From NCBI GenBank assembly GCA_025356915.1, contig JANXQG010000056.1, positions 1-7,943 on the forward strand: DNA of 7,943 nucleotides, read 5' to 3'. Each line of letters starts with the position of its first letter. The stretch's first letter is position 1. This stretch comes from Planctomycetota bacterium. GTDB taxonomy: Bacteria; Planctomycetota; Planctomycetia; Pirellulales; Thermoguttaceae. The notes beneath the pieces were generated by a model, which was not told where the DNA came from, made no database searches, and saw nothing but the letters and a program-made list of their open reading frames with translations. Below are positions 1 to 6,656 of this stretch, piece by piece. A program made the translations under genes and the position numbers.

Positions 1-35
1 GGGCTGGGGCTGGGGCTGGGGATTGGGGGGATTGG
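1..35 (+). repeat. G-rich tandem repeat, possible G-quadruplex
   Basis: Five runs of 3-6 G (bases 1-3, 6-9, 12-15, 18-21, 25-30) are separated by CT, CT, CT and ATT, a textbook four-or-more-run G-quadruplex pattern with 2-3 base loops. The GGGGCT unit repeats three times and then drifts into GGGGATT-like units. It lies about 530 bases upstream of brxA and may extend left of the window. Whether it folds or has any role is inference. Confidence 0.6.
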
Positions 36-74
36 AGGCCGCTGGATTTTCTCTAATCCCTAATCTCCAATCCC
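28..74. repeat. Inverted repeat next to the G-rich tract
   Basis: Bases 28-37 (GGGATTGGAG) are perfectly complementary to 65-74 (CTCCAATCCC), giving a 10-bp stem with a 27-base loop. The loop itself contains CTAATCCCTAATC, a related unit. An A-run follows the stem on the + strand and no T-run follows it on either strand, so it does not look like an intrinsic terminator. It is probably a degenerate intergenic repeat. Confidence 0.5.
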
Positions 75-566
75 TCAATAAAAAAAGTCCTCCGCCGTAA
101 TGCCGTGGTGATGGGTTTTTGAGAGCCCGTGTTGCTTAAGGGGGCACCTGGAGCCTAGTTTGTGTTGTCCGTTGCCAGCACGAGGCCGGTCAGCGGCTAT
201 ACACGCGGCCAGGTTCTTTATATCAGGCACCCAACGGGCATCTTATCGGCTCACCAAAAATTTTCATCGACAGCACGAACATGGAAGAGGACAGAAGTAT
301 CATACCACGCTTGACACCCACAGGCAAGTTACCGCGCTGAAATAGCCTCGCAGAACTCACTGTGAACGGTGTATTATTCAAGACCCTCTCCTGGACGTGT
401 TGTTCTAGGGCGGTGATTGTAGCCCCAACCCGTTGCGGGTACACTTGTGGGTTCTGCGGTTTCCATCTCCTTGGCGTATGATTGAGGTCAGCATAAGGGG
501 GGTGGAATTGACTTAGAAGTTACTGAAGGTTCGGAGTTTGTCCAAGCTCGGAAGGTCAGGATACGG
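75..566. other. Leader region without a convincing gene
   Basis: About 490 bases precede brxA. Short open frames exist (a 61-codon frame at 160-345 on + and a 73-codon GTG-started frame at 223-444 on -), but neither resembles a family I recognise, neither has a good ribosome binding site, and they overlap on opposite strands. The composition is visibly less GC-rich than the BREX genes. The brxA promoter presumably lies here. TTGACT at 508-513 could be a -35 box, but no acceptable -10 box sits 16-18 bases downstream, so I do not call a promoter. Confidence 0.5.
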
Positions 567-1352
567 ATGATGTTGACGCCTTTTCCTGAATCGCTCGGCT
601 TCCGTATGGGTGCGAATAGTGCCCATACCAGCCGCACGATGATGTCGGCCGAACTGGCACTTGTGCTCAACCAAGTTGACGCGAGTGCTTCGGCTGAGGG
701 CTACCGGTCTGCAATCATCGAAGACAATATATTAGGCAAACCGACCCGGACGACCCGTGAGCGTTCTGCCAAACGGCTGACGGAACTCTATGCCCTCGAT
801 TGCGACTGCACGCTTTTTCGGCAGTTGCGTCATTTCTGGCCGGCCGATTCGTCCAGCCAACCGATGCTCGCTTTCCTTCTGGCGGCGGCACGCGACACCC
901 TGTTGCGGGACGCGACACCGTTCGTCGTGGCGGTCAAGTTGGACGAGATCGTCACGGCCCAAGCGATCGGCGAACACCTGACACACCTATACCCCAAGCG
1001 GTTCCGGCCGACGACGCTCCATTCCACCGCCCAGAATCTTGCCTCGTCGTGGACGCAAGCCGGTTACCTTCGTGGCAAGGTGAAGAAGATTCGCGTTAAA
1101 CCGAATGTCACGCCAGTTGTCGCCAGCTACGCCATCCTGCTCGGCTATCTTTGCGGCCTGCGGGGCAAGCTGCTCTTGGATTCTCCCTGGACTCGGCTCC
1201 TGGATCGTTCCTCGGCCGAGATCCTCGACTTGACCCATGAGGCGTCCAGGCAAGGGTGGCTGCGATACAAGGGGGTGGGTGCGGTCGTGGAAATTGGTTT
1301 CCCCGGTCTGCTGAAGCCGCAAGAGGAAAGGGCCGCGTATGAGCAGAATTGA
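567..1352 (+). CDS. brxA: BrxA-like protein (DUF1819 family), BREX
   Basis: A 261-residue protein in the first position of a brxA-brxB-brxC-pglX cluster. BrxA is known as a small, mostly helical DNA-binding BREX component needed for defence in some systems; its exact role is unclear. Visible features: a conserved-looking N-terminal stretch GANSAHTSRTMM (residues 15-26), the block EDNILGKPTRTTRERSAKRL (52-71) that matches the 'ENvL.k.t..t..R' pattern of DUF1819, and SSWTQAGYL (160-168) before a basic KVKKIRVK (171-178). The C-terminus ends in a short hydrophobic GAVVEIGFPGLL. At 261 residues it is longer than the roughly 200 usual for BrxA. The start at 567 keeps the GANSAHTSR block; 606 (the Met just before GANSAH) is an alternative. 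A GGAAGG sits 11 bases upstream of 567. The 3' end overlaps brxB by 14 bases. Assignment rests on both the residue pattern and position. Confidence 0.83.
   Translation: MMLTPFPESLGFRMGANSAHTSRTMMSAELALVLNQVDASASAEGYRSAIIEDNILGKPTRTTRERSAKRLTELYALDCDCTLFRQLRHFWPADSSSQPMLAFLLAAARDTLLRDATPFVVAVKLDEIVTAQAIGEHLTHLYPKRFRPTTLHSTAQNLASSWTQAGYLRGKVKKIRVKPNVTPVVASYAILLGYLCGLRGKLLLDSPWTRLLDRSSAEILDLTHEASRQGWLRYKGVGAVVEIGFPGLLKPQEERAAYEQN
1322..1331 (+). promoter_or_regulatory. Ribosome binding site of brxB inside brxA
   Basis: AGAGGAAAGG lies 7 bases before the brxB ATG at 1339 and inside the last codons of brxA. With the 14-base gene overlap this supports coupled translation and confirms the chosen start. 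Confidence 0.6.
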
Positions 1353-1911
1353 CTTGCTCCGCAAGAACTACCAACGTATCTGTGGCCTGCCCTGGGACCG
1401 AAACATTGCCGGGCCGCAGCGGGTCTGGCTGGCGGTTTACGACAAGGAAGATGAACGCAAGCTCCGCCTTCGCCTCGGGCTATTCAAGGAAGCCACCGAG
1501 CAAGTCGGCCGCCATTGGCACGCCGTCGATTTCACGAATGCCTTCGCCGACTGGCTGTGCAGCCCGCCGTACTCGGACTACGCCGAAAGCTATTTCGAGT
1601 CGCCGACCCGGTTGGGAACGGCCCCGATGGCAGCATTCAAGAAGACGATTGCCGCCCAACTGACTCAGACCCTTCAGGCGGTTCAGCCTGCTGAAGACAC
1701 CGTGGTCGCGGTCTACGGTGTGGCCTCGCTGTTCGGTTTCCTCCGCATTTCCGAAATCCTGCCCATGTTCGAGAACGCAATTCAGGGCAGGCTCCTGGTG
1801 TTCTTTCCGGGAGTCTATGAACAAGACAACTACCGGCTGCTCGACGCGCGCGACGGCTGGAATTACCACGCAGTCCCGATCACTGCCAGTGAAGGGGAGA
1901 TTCGCAAATGA
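1339..1911 (+). CDS. brxB: BrxB (DUF1788 family), BREX
   Basis: A 190-residue protein, the normal length for BrxB/DUF1788. BrxB is a core component of BREX types 1, 5 and 6; its biochemical role is not settled, and it is thought to be part of the BREX protein assembly. The diagnostic C-terminal block is clear: GRLLVFFPG at residues 150-158 followed by NYRLLDARDGWNYHAVPI at 164-181, which is the strongly conserved signature of the family. The N-terminal half holds a helical, charged segment (VYDKEDERKLRLRLGLFKEA, 33-52) and FADWLCSPPYSDYAE (69-83). There is no signal peptide or membrane segment. It overlaps brxA by 14 bases and brxC by 4 (ATGA), so the three genes are almost certainly one transcript. 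Confidence 0.93.
   Translation: MSRIDLLRKNYQRICGLPWDRNIAGPQRVWLAVYDKEDERKLRLRLGLFKEATEQVGRHWHAVDFTNAFADWLCSPPYSDYAESYFESPTRLGTAPMAAFKKTIAAQLTQTLQAVQPAEDTVVAVYGVASLFGFLRISEILPMFENAIQGRLLVFFPGVYEQDNYRLLDARDGWNYHAVPITASEGEIRK
1892..1899 (+). promoter_or_regulatory. Ribosome binding site of brxC
   Basis: AAGGGGAG ends 8 bases before the brxC ATG at 1908, within the end of brxB. It fixes the brxC start at the ATGA overlap. Confidence 0.6.
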
Positions 1912-4900
1912 AGAACCGAGAAGTCTACAACGAAGACCCTCGCACAAACACGCTGCTCAACCAGGGTGTGGCCAAGGTCAATTCCCCCGAGGCCGATCCG
2001 GAAAGCAAAGCCCGTTGGCTCGATACGCTTCGCTTCGAGCTAACGAAATTCGTGTGCGACGGCCAATACGCCGAAGGGATGGCCCGCATCCTTAGCACGT
2101 ACCTGGGGCACCTGGACAAGGCCGAACAGCCGGGAGTCTGGGTCAGCGGGTTCTTCGGCTCCGGCAAGAGCCACTTGGTCAAGATGCTGCAACACCTGTG
2201 GATTGATTTCGAGTTCCCCGACGGAGCGAAAGCTCGCGGCCTGGCCAAATTGCCGACGAATGTCAAAGACCTGCTCAAAGAACTTTCCACCCATGCCCGG
2301 CGGCAAGGTGGACTCCATGCCGCGGCCGGCACATTGGGTGCCGGGGCCGGCGATAGCGTTCGTCTGGAAGTGCTGAGCATCATCTTCCGATCGGTGGGAT
2401 TGCCGGAGCACTACGCTGGGGCATGTTTCGTGATGTGGCTGCGGCACGAGGGGCTGGAAGAGGCAGTGCGAAAGCATATCGCCGCGGCCAAACGAGACTT
2501 TGACATGGAACTCGCCAACCTTTACGTGTCGGACACAATGGCCAAGGCCATTCTCGCGACCCGGCCCGAATTCGCCAGCAAGCCGGCCGACGTGAAGCTG
2601 CTGCTCGAAAGTCAGTTCCCCGAGAAGACCGACGTTTCGATTGAGGAAATGGTCACCAAGGCTCGGCAGGCCCTCACCCGCAATGGCAAGATGCCCTGCA
2701 CGCTGATTGTGCTTGACGAAGTCCAGCAGTACATCGGCGACAGCGTAGAGCGGGCCTTCGAGATCGACGTTCTCCAGCGACAATTCACGTCCAAGCTCGG
2801 GGCACCGGTCCTCGTCGTCGCAACCGGGCAGAATGCTCTGACCGGAATGCCGCTTTTGCAGCGGATTCAAGGCGACTTCCCCGTCACCGTCGAATTGCAG
2901 GACACCGACGTTGAGCAAGTTACCCGCGAAGTGGTTCTCAAGAAAAAACCGTCAGTCGAATCGACGGTCAAGAAGATGCTGGAGGATCACAGCGGGGAAA
3001 TTGAGCGGCAATTGTCGAGCACGAAAATCGCATTCACCACTCGTGACCGGCTATTGATCGTCCAGGACTATCCGATTCTGCCGGTTCGGCGTCGATTCTG
3101 GGAACGGGTCCTCCGTGCGGTCGATAAGGCCGGCACGGGTGCCCAGCTTCGCACGCAACTCTGGATCGTCTTCGACGCCATGCAGAAGACCGCCGACCTG
3201 GAACTCGGCAACGTCGTCGGCGGGGCGTTTCTCTTTGAGCATATCAAGACCCGCGTGCTTCAGTCGGGTGTCTTGCTCCAGGAAATCTCCGAAACCATTG
3301 CCCGGCAAAAGCAGGAAGACGACGGCGAACTTCGCTATCAACTTTGTGCCCTGATCTTTCTGATTGGCCAACTGCCGCACCAGGGACCGGCCGATGCCGG
3401 CATTCGGGCCAACGCCGATACGCTGGCCGACCTGCTGGTGTCCGATCTCAACCAAAGCAGTGCCAACCTCCGCAAGCAGGTGCCGGAACTGTTGGGAGAA
3501 CTGGTTGCCTCCGGGGCCGTCATGCAGGTTGAAGACGAATACCGGATGCAGACCCGCGAAGGGGCGGAGTGGAATCAGGCGTTTCAAGAGGCCCGCAACA
3601 AACTCCTGGCCGACGCCGGCAAGCTGGCAAGCGAGCGTTCGCAACTGCTCAAGACGGATTGCAGCGAGGTTCTCAAGAAGTCGAAACTCACTCACGGTGC
3701 CAGCAAGGAATCCCGGCGGTTTGCCCTGCACTTTGGGCCGGATGCACCGGCAACGGATGGTGCCGAAATCCCCGTCTGGATTCGCGACGGCTGGGAAGTC
3801 GAGGAAAAGACGGTTCTGAACGATGCCCGAACGGCCGGTGATTCCGCGGCAGTCGTCTATGGGTTTATCCCCAGGAACAAGGCCGAAGAAATCAAGCAGG
3901 CAATCGCTACCTACTACGCGGCGGAAAAGACCCTGGAGGTCCGGGGGACGCCTAGCAGCGACGAAGGGCTCGACGCCAAGAAGTCGATGGAGACTCGTTT
4001 GACTCAAGCCCAGCAGCTTCGCGACGGGCTGATTTTCGACCTGCTCGACGAAGCCGCGATCTACCTGGCCGGCGGCGACCTGGTCAACGGCATGTTGCTT
4101 ACGTCCAAGGTTGAAGATGCCGCCAAATCGTGTCTCGACCGGCTTTACCCGCAGTTTCACTTGGCCGATTCGCCGGAGTGGCACAAGGTTATCGAACGGG
4201 CGAGAAAGGGCGACGGCGATGCGATGGCCGCGGTCGGCCACAAAGGCGACCCGGAAGCCCACGGCGTGTGCAAGGCGATCCTCGATTACGTCGGTTCTGG
4301 GAAGAAAGGAACCGAGATCCGCAAGGTTTTCGGCAATCCGCCTTACGGTTGGCCGCAAGACGCCATCGACGCCGCACTGATCGTGTTGCACACCGGCGGA
4401 CAGGTCCAGGCCCGCACGGGCAGCGATTTGGTCGCCAAGGGCAAGCTCGACCAAAAAAACATCGCCATCATCGAGTTCCGCGTCGAAATCATCAAGATTA
4501 CCAAGGTCCAGTTGATCGAGCTTCGCGGGCTATTCAAGAAGGTCGGGCTCAATACGTCGCCCAATCAGGAATCCAACGACGCCCCGAAGTTCCTCGACAA
4601 GTTGATGAAGCTTGCCGAAGGGGCGGGCGGCGATGCCCCGTTGCCCAAGCAGCCTGATACGTCGCATCTGACAGACCTTGCCAATCGCGTTGGCAACGAC
4701 CAGTTGAAGACGATCCACGAGCAAAAGACCCAACTGGAAAAGCAGATTGCCGATTGGCAAAAGCAAAGCGAGAAGATTGCCCAGCGGCAGCCGCGATGGA
4801 AGCAACTGACGGCGCTCGTCGACCATGCCGCCGACTTGCCGGTTGCCGCGGAAGTGCAGCCTGAAGTGAAGGCCATCGAACAGAATCGTTCCCTATTGTC

Positions 4901-5357
4901 TGATCCGGACCCCGTGCCGGGCCTGGTGGAGAAGTTGGCTGCCGCCCTTCGGGAAGCCATCAATCAGGCCCATACTGCCTGCACTACCAGCCATGAGAAC
5001 GGCTTGACCAGCCTCGATGAGTCAGCCACTTGGCAGAAGCTTACGCCCGAGCAGAGGTACGACATTCTTTCGGAAAATGGCGTCCGCGAGGTTCCGAAGG
5101 TGACGGTGGGAACGACGGAAGAGATTCTTGCCACGCTACGACAGACGAAGCTCAGCGAACTCAAGGCCCTCAGCGATGCCTTGCCGACCCGGTTCGGCAA
5201 GGCCCTGAATGCCGCGGCGAAGTTGTTGGAGCCAAAGGCCCGACCCGTCACGTTGCCGGGAGGCACGATCAAGAATGAGGATGAACTCAAAGTCTGGTTG
5301 GCGTCGGCGGAAGAGCGAATCCGCGAAAAGCTCGCGGATGGGCCGGTGATTTTGTAG
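1908..5357 (+). CDS. brxC: BrxC, large BREX P-loop ATPase
   Basis: A 1149-residue protein, full length for BrxC (about 1100-1200). BrxC/PglY is the large ATPase of BREX, cytoplasmic, required for phage exclusion and in several systems for host methylation. The N-terminus MKNREVYNEDPRTNTLLNQG is family-like. The Walker A motif GFFGSGKS is at residues 81-88, preceded by EQPGVWVS, and Walker B LIVLDE at 266-271 leads into VQQYIGD. YPILPVRRRFWE (388-399) is another conserved block. The middle is helical; residues about 933-968 (KTQLEKQIADWQKQSEKIAQ region) look like a coiled coil. The C-terminus ends ADGPVIL. No disrupting stop or frameshift is seen. It overlaps brxB by 4 bases. The stop codon TAG is formed by the left end of a dispersed repeat, so the C-terminus may have been set or slightly trimmed by repeat insertion. 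The nearest BREX gene downstream is 1440 bases away. Confidence 0.96.
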   Translation: MKNREVYNEDPRTNTLLNQGVAKVNSPEADPESKARWLDTLRFELTKFVCDGQYAEGMARILSTYLGHLDKAEQPGVWVSGFFGSGKSHLVKMLQHLWIDFEFPDGAKARGLAKLPTNVKDLLKELSTHARRQGGLHAAAGTLGAGAGDSVRLEVLSIIFRSVGLPEHYAGACFVMWLRHEGLEEAVRKHIAAAKRDFDMELANLYVSDTMAKAILATRPEFASKPADVKLLLESQFPEKTDVSIEEMVTKARQALTRNGKMPCTLIVLDEVQQYIGDSVERAFEIDVLQRQFTSKLGAPVLVVATGQNALTGMPLLQRIQGDFPVTVELQDTDVEQVTREVVLKKKPSVESTVKKMLEDHSGEIERQLSSTKIAFTTRDRLLIVQDYPILPVRRRFWERVLRAVDKAGTGAQLRTQLWIVFDAMQKTADLELGNVVGGAFLFEHIKTRVLQSGVLLQEISETIARQKQEDDGELRYQLCALIFLIGQLPHQGPADAGIRANADTLADLLVSDLNQSSANLRKQVPELLGELVASGAVMQVEDEYRMQTREGAEWNQAFQEARNKLLADAGKLASERSQLLKTDCSEVLKKSKLTHGASKESRRFALHFGPDAPATDGAEIPVWIRDGWEVEEKTVLNDARTAGDSAAVVYGFIPRNKAEEIKQAIATYYAAEKTLEVRGTPSSDEGLDAKKSMETRLTQAQQLRDGLIFDLLDEAAIYLAGGDLVNGMLLTSKVEDAAKSCLDRLYPQFHLADSPEWHKVIERARKGDGDAMAAVGHKGDPEAHGVCKAILDYVGSGKKGTEIRKVFGNPPYGWPQDAIDAALIVLHTGGQVQARTGSDLVAKGKLDQKNIAIIEFRVEIIKITKVQLIELRGLFKKVGLNTSPNQESNDAPKFLDKLMKLAEGAGGDAPLPKQPDTSHLTDLANRVGNDQLKTIHEQKTQLEKQIADWQKQSEKIAQRQPRWKQLTALVDHAADLPVAAEVQPEVKAIEQNRSLLSDPDPVPGLVEKLAAALREAINQAHTACTTSHENGLTSLDESATWQKLTPEQRYDILSENGVREVPKVTVGTTEEILATLRQTKLSELKALSDALPTRFGKALNAAAKLLEPKARPVTLPGGTIKNEDELKVWLASAEERIREKLADGPVIL

Positions 5358-5428
5358 GTCAGGCTTTCCAGCCTGACAATTCAAGAGTCAGGCTCGGGCG
5401 CCATGTACCCATCGTCGGGCAACCCCAC
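5354..5428 (+). repeat. Dispersed inverted-repeat element, copy 1 (after brxC)
   Basis: Starts with GTAGGTCAGGC and contains a perfect 8-bp hairpin (5358-5365 with 5370-5377, loop TTCC). After a 9-base spacer, GTCAGGCTCGGGC is followed by CCATGTACCCAT. The same order of blocks occurs inside pglX at 7548-7634: the first 24 bases are identical and the later block nearly so. The right end here (5420-5428) has drifted away from the GCCTGACCTAC terminus of the other copy, so the boundary is approximate. The brxC stop codon (5355-5357) is bases 2-4 of the element. No T-run follows the hairpin, so it is not a classical terminator, though it could protect the brxC mRNA end. Confidence 0.85.
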
Positions 5429-5452
5429 CTCTGGCGAATGGTTGAGTAATTG

Positions 5453-5473
5453 GAGGTCACAATTTGTGACCTC
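5453..5473. repeat. Palindrome P1 upstream of the ORF6N gene
   Basis: GAGGTCACAA at 5453-5462 is complementary to TTGTGACCTC at 5464-5473, a near-perfect palindrome. It is the first of three related copies (P2 5528-5548, P3 5791-5821). It could be an operator for a DNA-binding protein or a mobile palindrome. A T-run (5492-5497) is 18 bases beyond the stem, too far for an intrinsic terminator. Confidence 0.75.
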
Positions 5474-5527
5474 AGAAATGGTAGGATGGCATTTTTTGGT
5501 TGACCCCGGATATACCGAAGCGTCTTT

Positions 5528-5548
5528 GAGATCACAATCTGTGACCTC
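5528..5548. repeat. Palindrome P2 upstream of the ORF6N gene
   Basis: GAGATCACA (5528-5536) pairs with TGTGACCTC (5540-5548) with one mismatch and a 3-base loop. Same sequence family as P1, 75 bases further on and about 45 bases before the ORF6N start. Confidence 0.7.
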
Positions 5549-5592
5549 AAAAAAGATGCTCGGAGGAATCCCCCTATAGGTGTGTGCATAAA

Positions 5593-5907
5593 ATGGCCGA
5601 AGTTTCCCTGATTCCCGCTGAGCGGATTGAAAACGCCATACTCTTGATCCGTGGTCATAAAGTCTTGCTGGATCGGGACTTAGCAGAATTTTACGGTGTC
5701 GCCACGAGGGTCTTGAATCAGGCAGTGAGCCGAAACCGGATGCGTTTTCCCGAGGATTTCATGTTCCAGTTGTCCAACGAGGAATTTGAAAATTGGAGAT
5801 CACAATTTGTGATCTCCAATTCCGCGATGAAAATGGGCCTCCGCCACCGTGTCAATCCGTCGTGGCTGGTAAGACGGATTGGCAATCCGTCCCACACGGA
5901 GGACTGA
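5593..5907 (+). CDS. Truncated ORF6N-domain protein, probable gene remnant
   Basis: A 104-residue frame whose first 86 residues are an ORF6N domain, a putative DNA-binding module found in phage and bacterial proteins. Visible landmarks: IPAERIENAILLIRGHKVLL (7-26), LDRDLAEFYGVATRVLNQAV (26-45), RNRMRFPEDFMFQL (48-61) and ENWRSQFVIS (66-75). Full-length members usually continue after the MGLR-type segment with PYAFTEQGVAMLSSVL and run to about 150-290 residues. Here that is absent: after MGLRHR (81-86) the frame enters the repeat flanking the RAYT and ends in VNPSWLVRRIGNPSHTED. The protein is thus cut off at the cassette border. I chose ATG 5593 because the domain begins just after it; GTG 5584 is possible and neither has a well-spaced ribosome binding site. 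It does not belong to the usual BREX gene set. Whether the stub still binds DNA is unknown. Confidence 0.82.
   Translation: MAEVSLIPAERIENAILLIRGHKVLLDRDLAEFYGVATRVLNQAVSRNRMRFPEDFMFQLSNEEFENWRSQFVISNSAMKMGLRHRVNPSWLVRRIGNPSHTED
5791..5821. repeat. Palindrome P3 inside the ORF6N gene
   Basis: Bases 5791-5804 are perfectly complementary to 5808-5821: a 14-bp stem with a 3-base loop (ATT). It coincides with the codons for the conserved NWRSQFVISN segment of the ORF6N domain and is the longest and most perfect of the three related palindromes. Confidence 0.85.
5873..5891. repeat. REP-like palindrome, left of the RAYT
   Basis: GACGGATTGGCAATCCGTC, an 8-bp perfect stem with a GGC loop. It lies inside the 3' end of the truncated ORF6N frame and encodes its RRIGNPS tail. 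A partial half-site CAATCCGTCGT is at 5853-5863. Confidence 0.9.
5896..5903 (+). promoter_or_regulatory. Ribosome binding site of the RAYT gene
   Basis: ACGGAGGA ends 8 bases before ATG 5912. It is the best Shine-Dalgarno sequence in the window and decides the start at 5912 over the in-frame TTG at 5879, which lies inside a repeat. Confidence 0.75.
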
Positions 5908-5911
5908 AGTT

Positions 5912-6652
5912 ATGACGGTCACTAATTGGAACCGCGAACCGCCGCCGGGTTTTCAGGGCTTCCGTGAAGACCTGCCGGTGACCGTGTACTGCCGTCATTT
6001 GCCGCATTGGAGACAGGACGGCGCCAGCTATTTTGTTACCTTTCGCCTGGTAGACTCTCTGCCGCAATCCAAGTTGCACGAGTTGGAAGCGATCAAACGC
6101 GAATGGGCGATGAGAGGAGGAATGGGCAAGACGGATTGCCAATCCGTCCTACAAAATTGCGAATCCGTTCTGCCTCGCCACATTCCGCGCGAGAATTGGG
6201 AGAACTTTACGCGGAGCCTGATGGTCAAGGTTGAGGCTTGGCTGGACGAGGGGATGGGTGAATGCTGGATGGCCCGTCCTGAAATAGCGCGGATGGTCAT
6301 GGATTCGTTGCACCACTTCGACAACGATCAATACGAACTGGGCTGCTACGTGGTCATGGCAAATCACGTCCACGGCATTTTTCGGCCGCTGCAACCGAAA
6401 ACTCTGCCTCTGGAGAAGACCCTCCAAAGCCGAAAAAGGCGCACATCGCGGGAGATCAACGCCATCGTGGGCCGTAGCGGGACTCTTTGGGAAGAGGAAA
6501 GTTTCGATCGGATCATTCGTGATGAGGAGCACCTGTATCGCTGCATCCAATATATCGGCCGCAACCCTGCCAAGGCACGGCTGCCGTCGGACCGTTGGCA
6601 TAGATGGATACGACCGTCGTGGCAATCGTTTGGATGGATGTTCGAGGACTAG
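5912..6652 (+). CDS. REP-associated tyrosine transposase (RAYT, Y1/HUH family)
   Basis: A 246-residue single-strand DNA transposase of the Y1 (IS200/IS605-like) superfamily. RAYTs nick and join REP-type hairpins through a tyrosine-DNA link. Evidence: RHLPHWRQDGASYFVTFRL (28-46), the typical N-terminal strand; GCYVVMANHVHGIF (144-157), carrying the His-x-His metal site at H152 and H154; and SFDRIIRDEEHLYRCIQYIGRNPAKA (197-222), the C-terminal helix where the catalytic tyrosine lies (Y209 or Y214; I cannot tell which). TLWEEESFDR matches the usual 'lWq..yfdh.IR' block. The protein starts 4 bases after the ORF6N stop, with a strong ribosome binding site. Residues 72-88 (GKTDCQSVLQNCESVLP) come from a REP-like repeat inside the gene, in the variable region between conserved blocks, so activity may be retained. 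It sits between brxC and pglX in the same orientation. Confidence 0.92.
   Translation: MTVTNWNREPPPGFQGFREDLPVTVYCRHLPHWRQDGASYFVTFRLVDSLPQSKLHELEAIKREWAMRGGMGKTDCQSVLQNCESVLPRHIPRENWENFTRSLMVKVEAWLDEGMGECWMARPEIARMVMDSLHHFDNDQYELGCYVVMANHVHGIFRPLQPKTLPLEKTLQSRKRRTSREINAIVGRSGTLWEEESFDRIIRDEEHLYRCIQYIGRNPAKARLPSDRWHRWIRPSWQSFGWMFED
6130..6152. repeat. REP-like palindrome inside the RAYT gene
   Basis: GACGGATTGCCAATCCGTC (6130-6148) followed by CTAC, the same family as the flanking repeats. It is read in frame as TDCQSVL. A half-site TTGCGAATCCGTT follows at 6157-6169. Confidence 0.9.
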
Positions 6653-6656
6653 GTAC

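Noticed and set aside
160..345. 61-codon open frame on the + strand upstream of brxA
   Set aside because: No recognisable family, no ribosome binding site, and overlapped on the opposite strand by another unsupported frame. It probably opens by chance.
223..444. 73-codon GTG-started frame on the - strand; the frame stays open further 5' to about base 520
   Set aside because: The extended translation reads like possible protein (NHTPRRWKPQNPQVYPQRVG) but matches nothing I know, and the AAGGAG nearby is in the wrong place for the GTG. It could be a remnant; a protein search would decide.
508..513. TTGACT as a -35 box for brxA
   Set aside because: No plausible -10 hexamer at the correct spacing, and promoter consensus in the likely host group is uncertain.
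2040..2918. Long - strand frames inside brxC (also 3051-4454)
   Set aside because: Antisense shadows of a GC-rich gene; they have no domain signature, while the + strand frame carries Walker A and B motifs.
1477..4542. Shared GGGCTATTCAAG in brxB (about 1478) and brxC (about 4529)
   Set aside because: A 12-13 base match in codons for a common Gly-Leu-Phe-Lys stretch; no flanking similarity, so coincidence.
5453..5497. Hairpin P1 plus T-run as a brxC terminator
   Set aside because: The T-run begins 18 bases after the stem, so the geometry does not fit an intrinsic terminator.
5879..5911. Earlier TTG start for the RAYT
   Set aside because: It lies in the middle of a palindromic repeat, and the strong Shine-Dalgarno at 5896-5903 points to ATG 5912.
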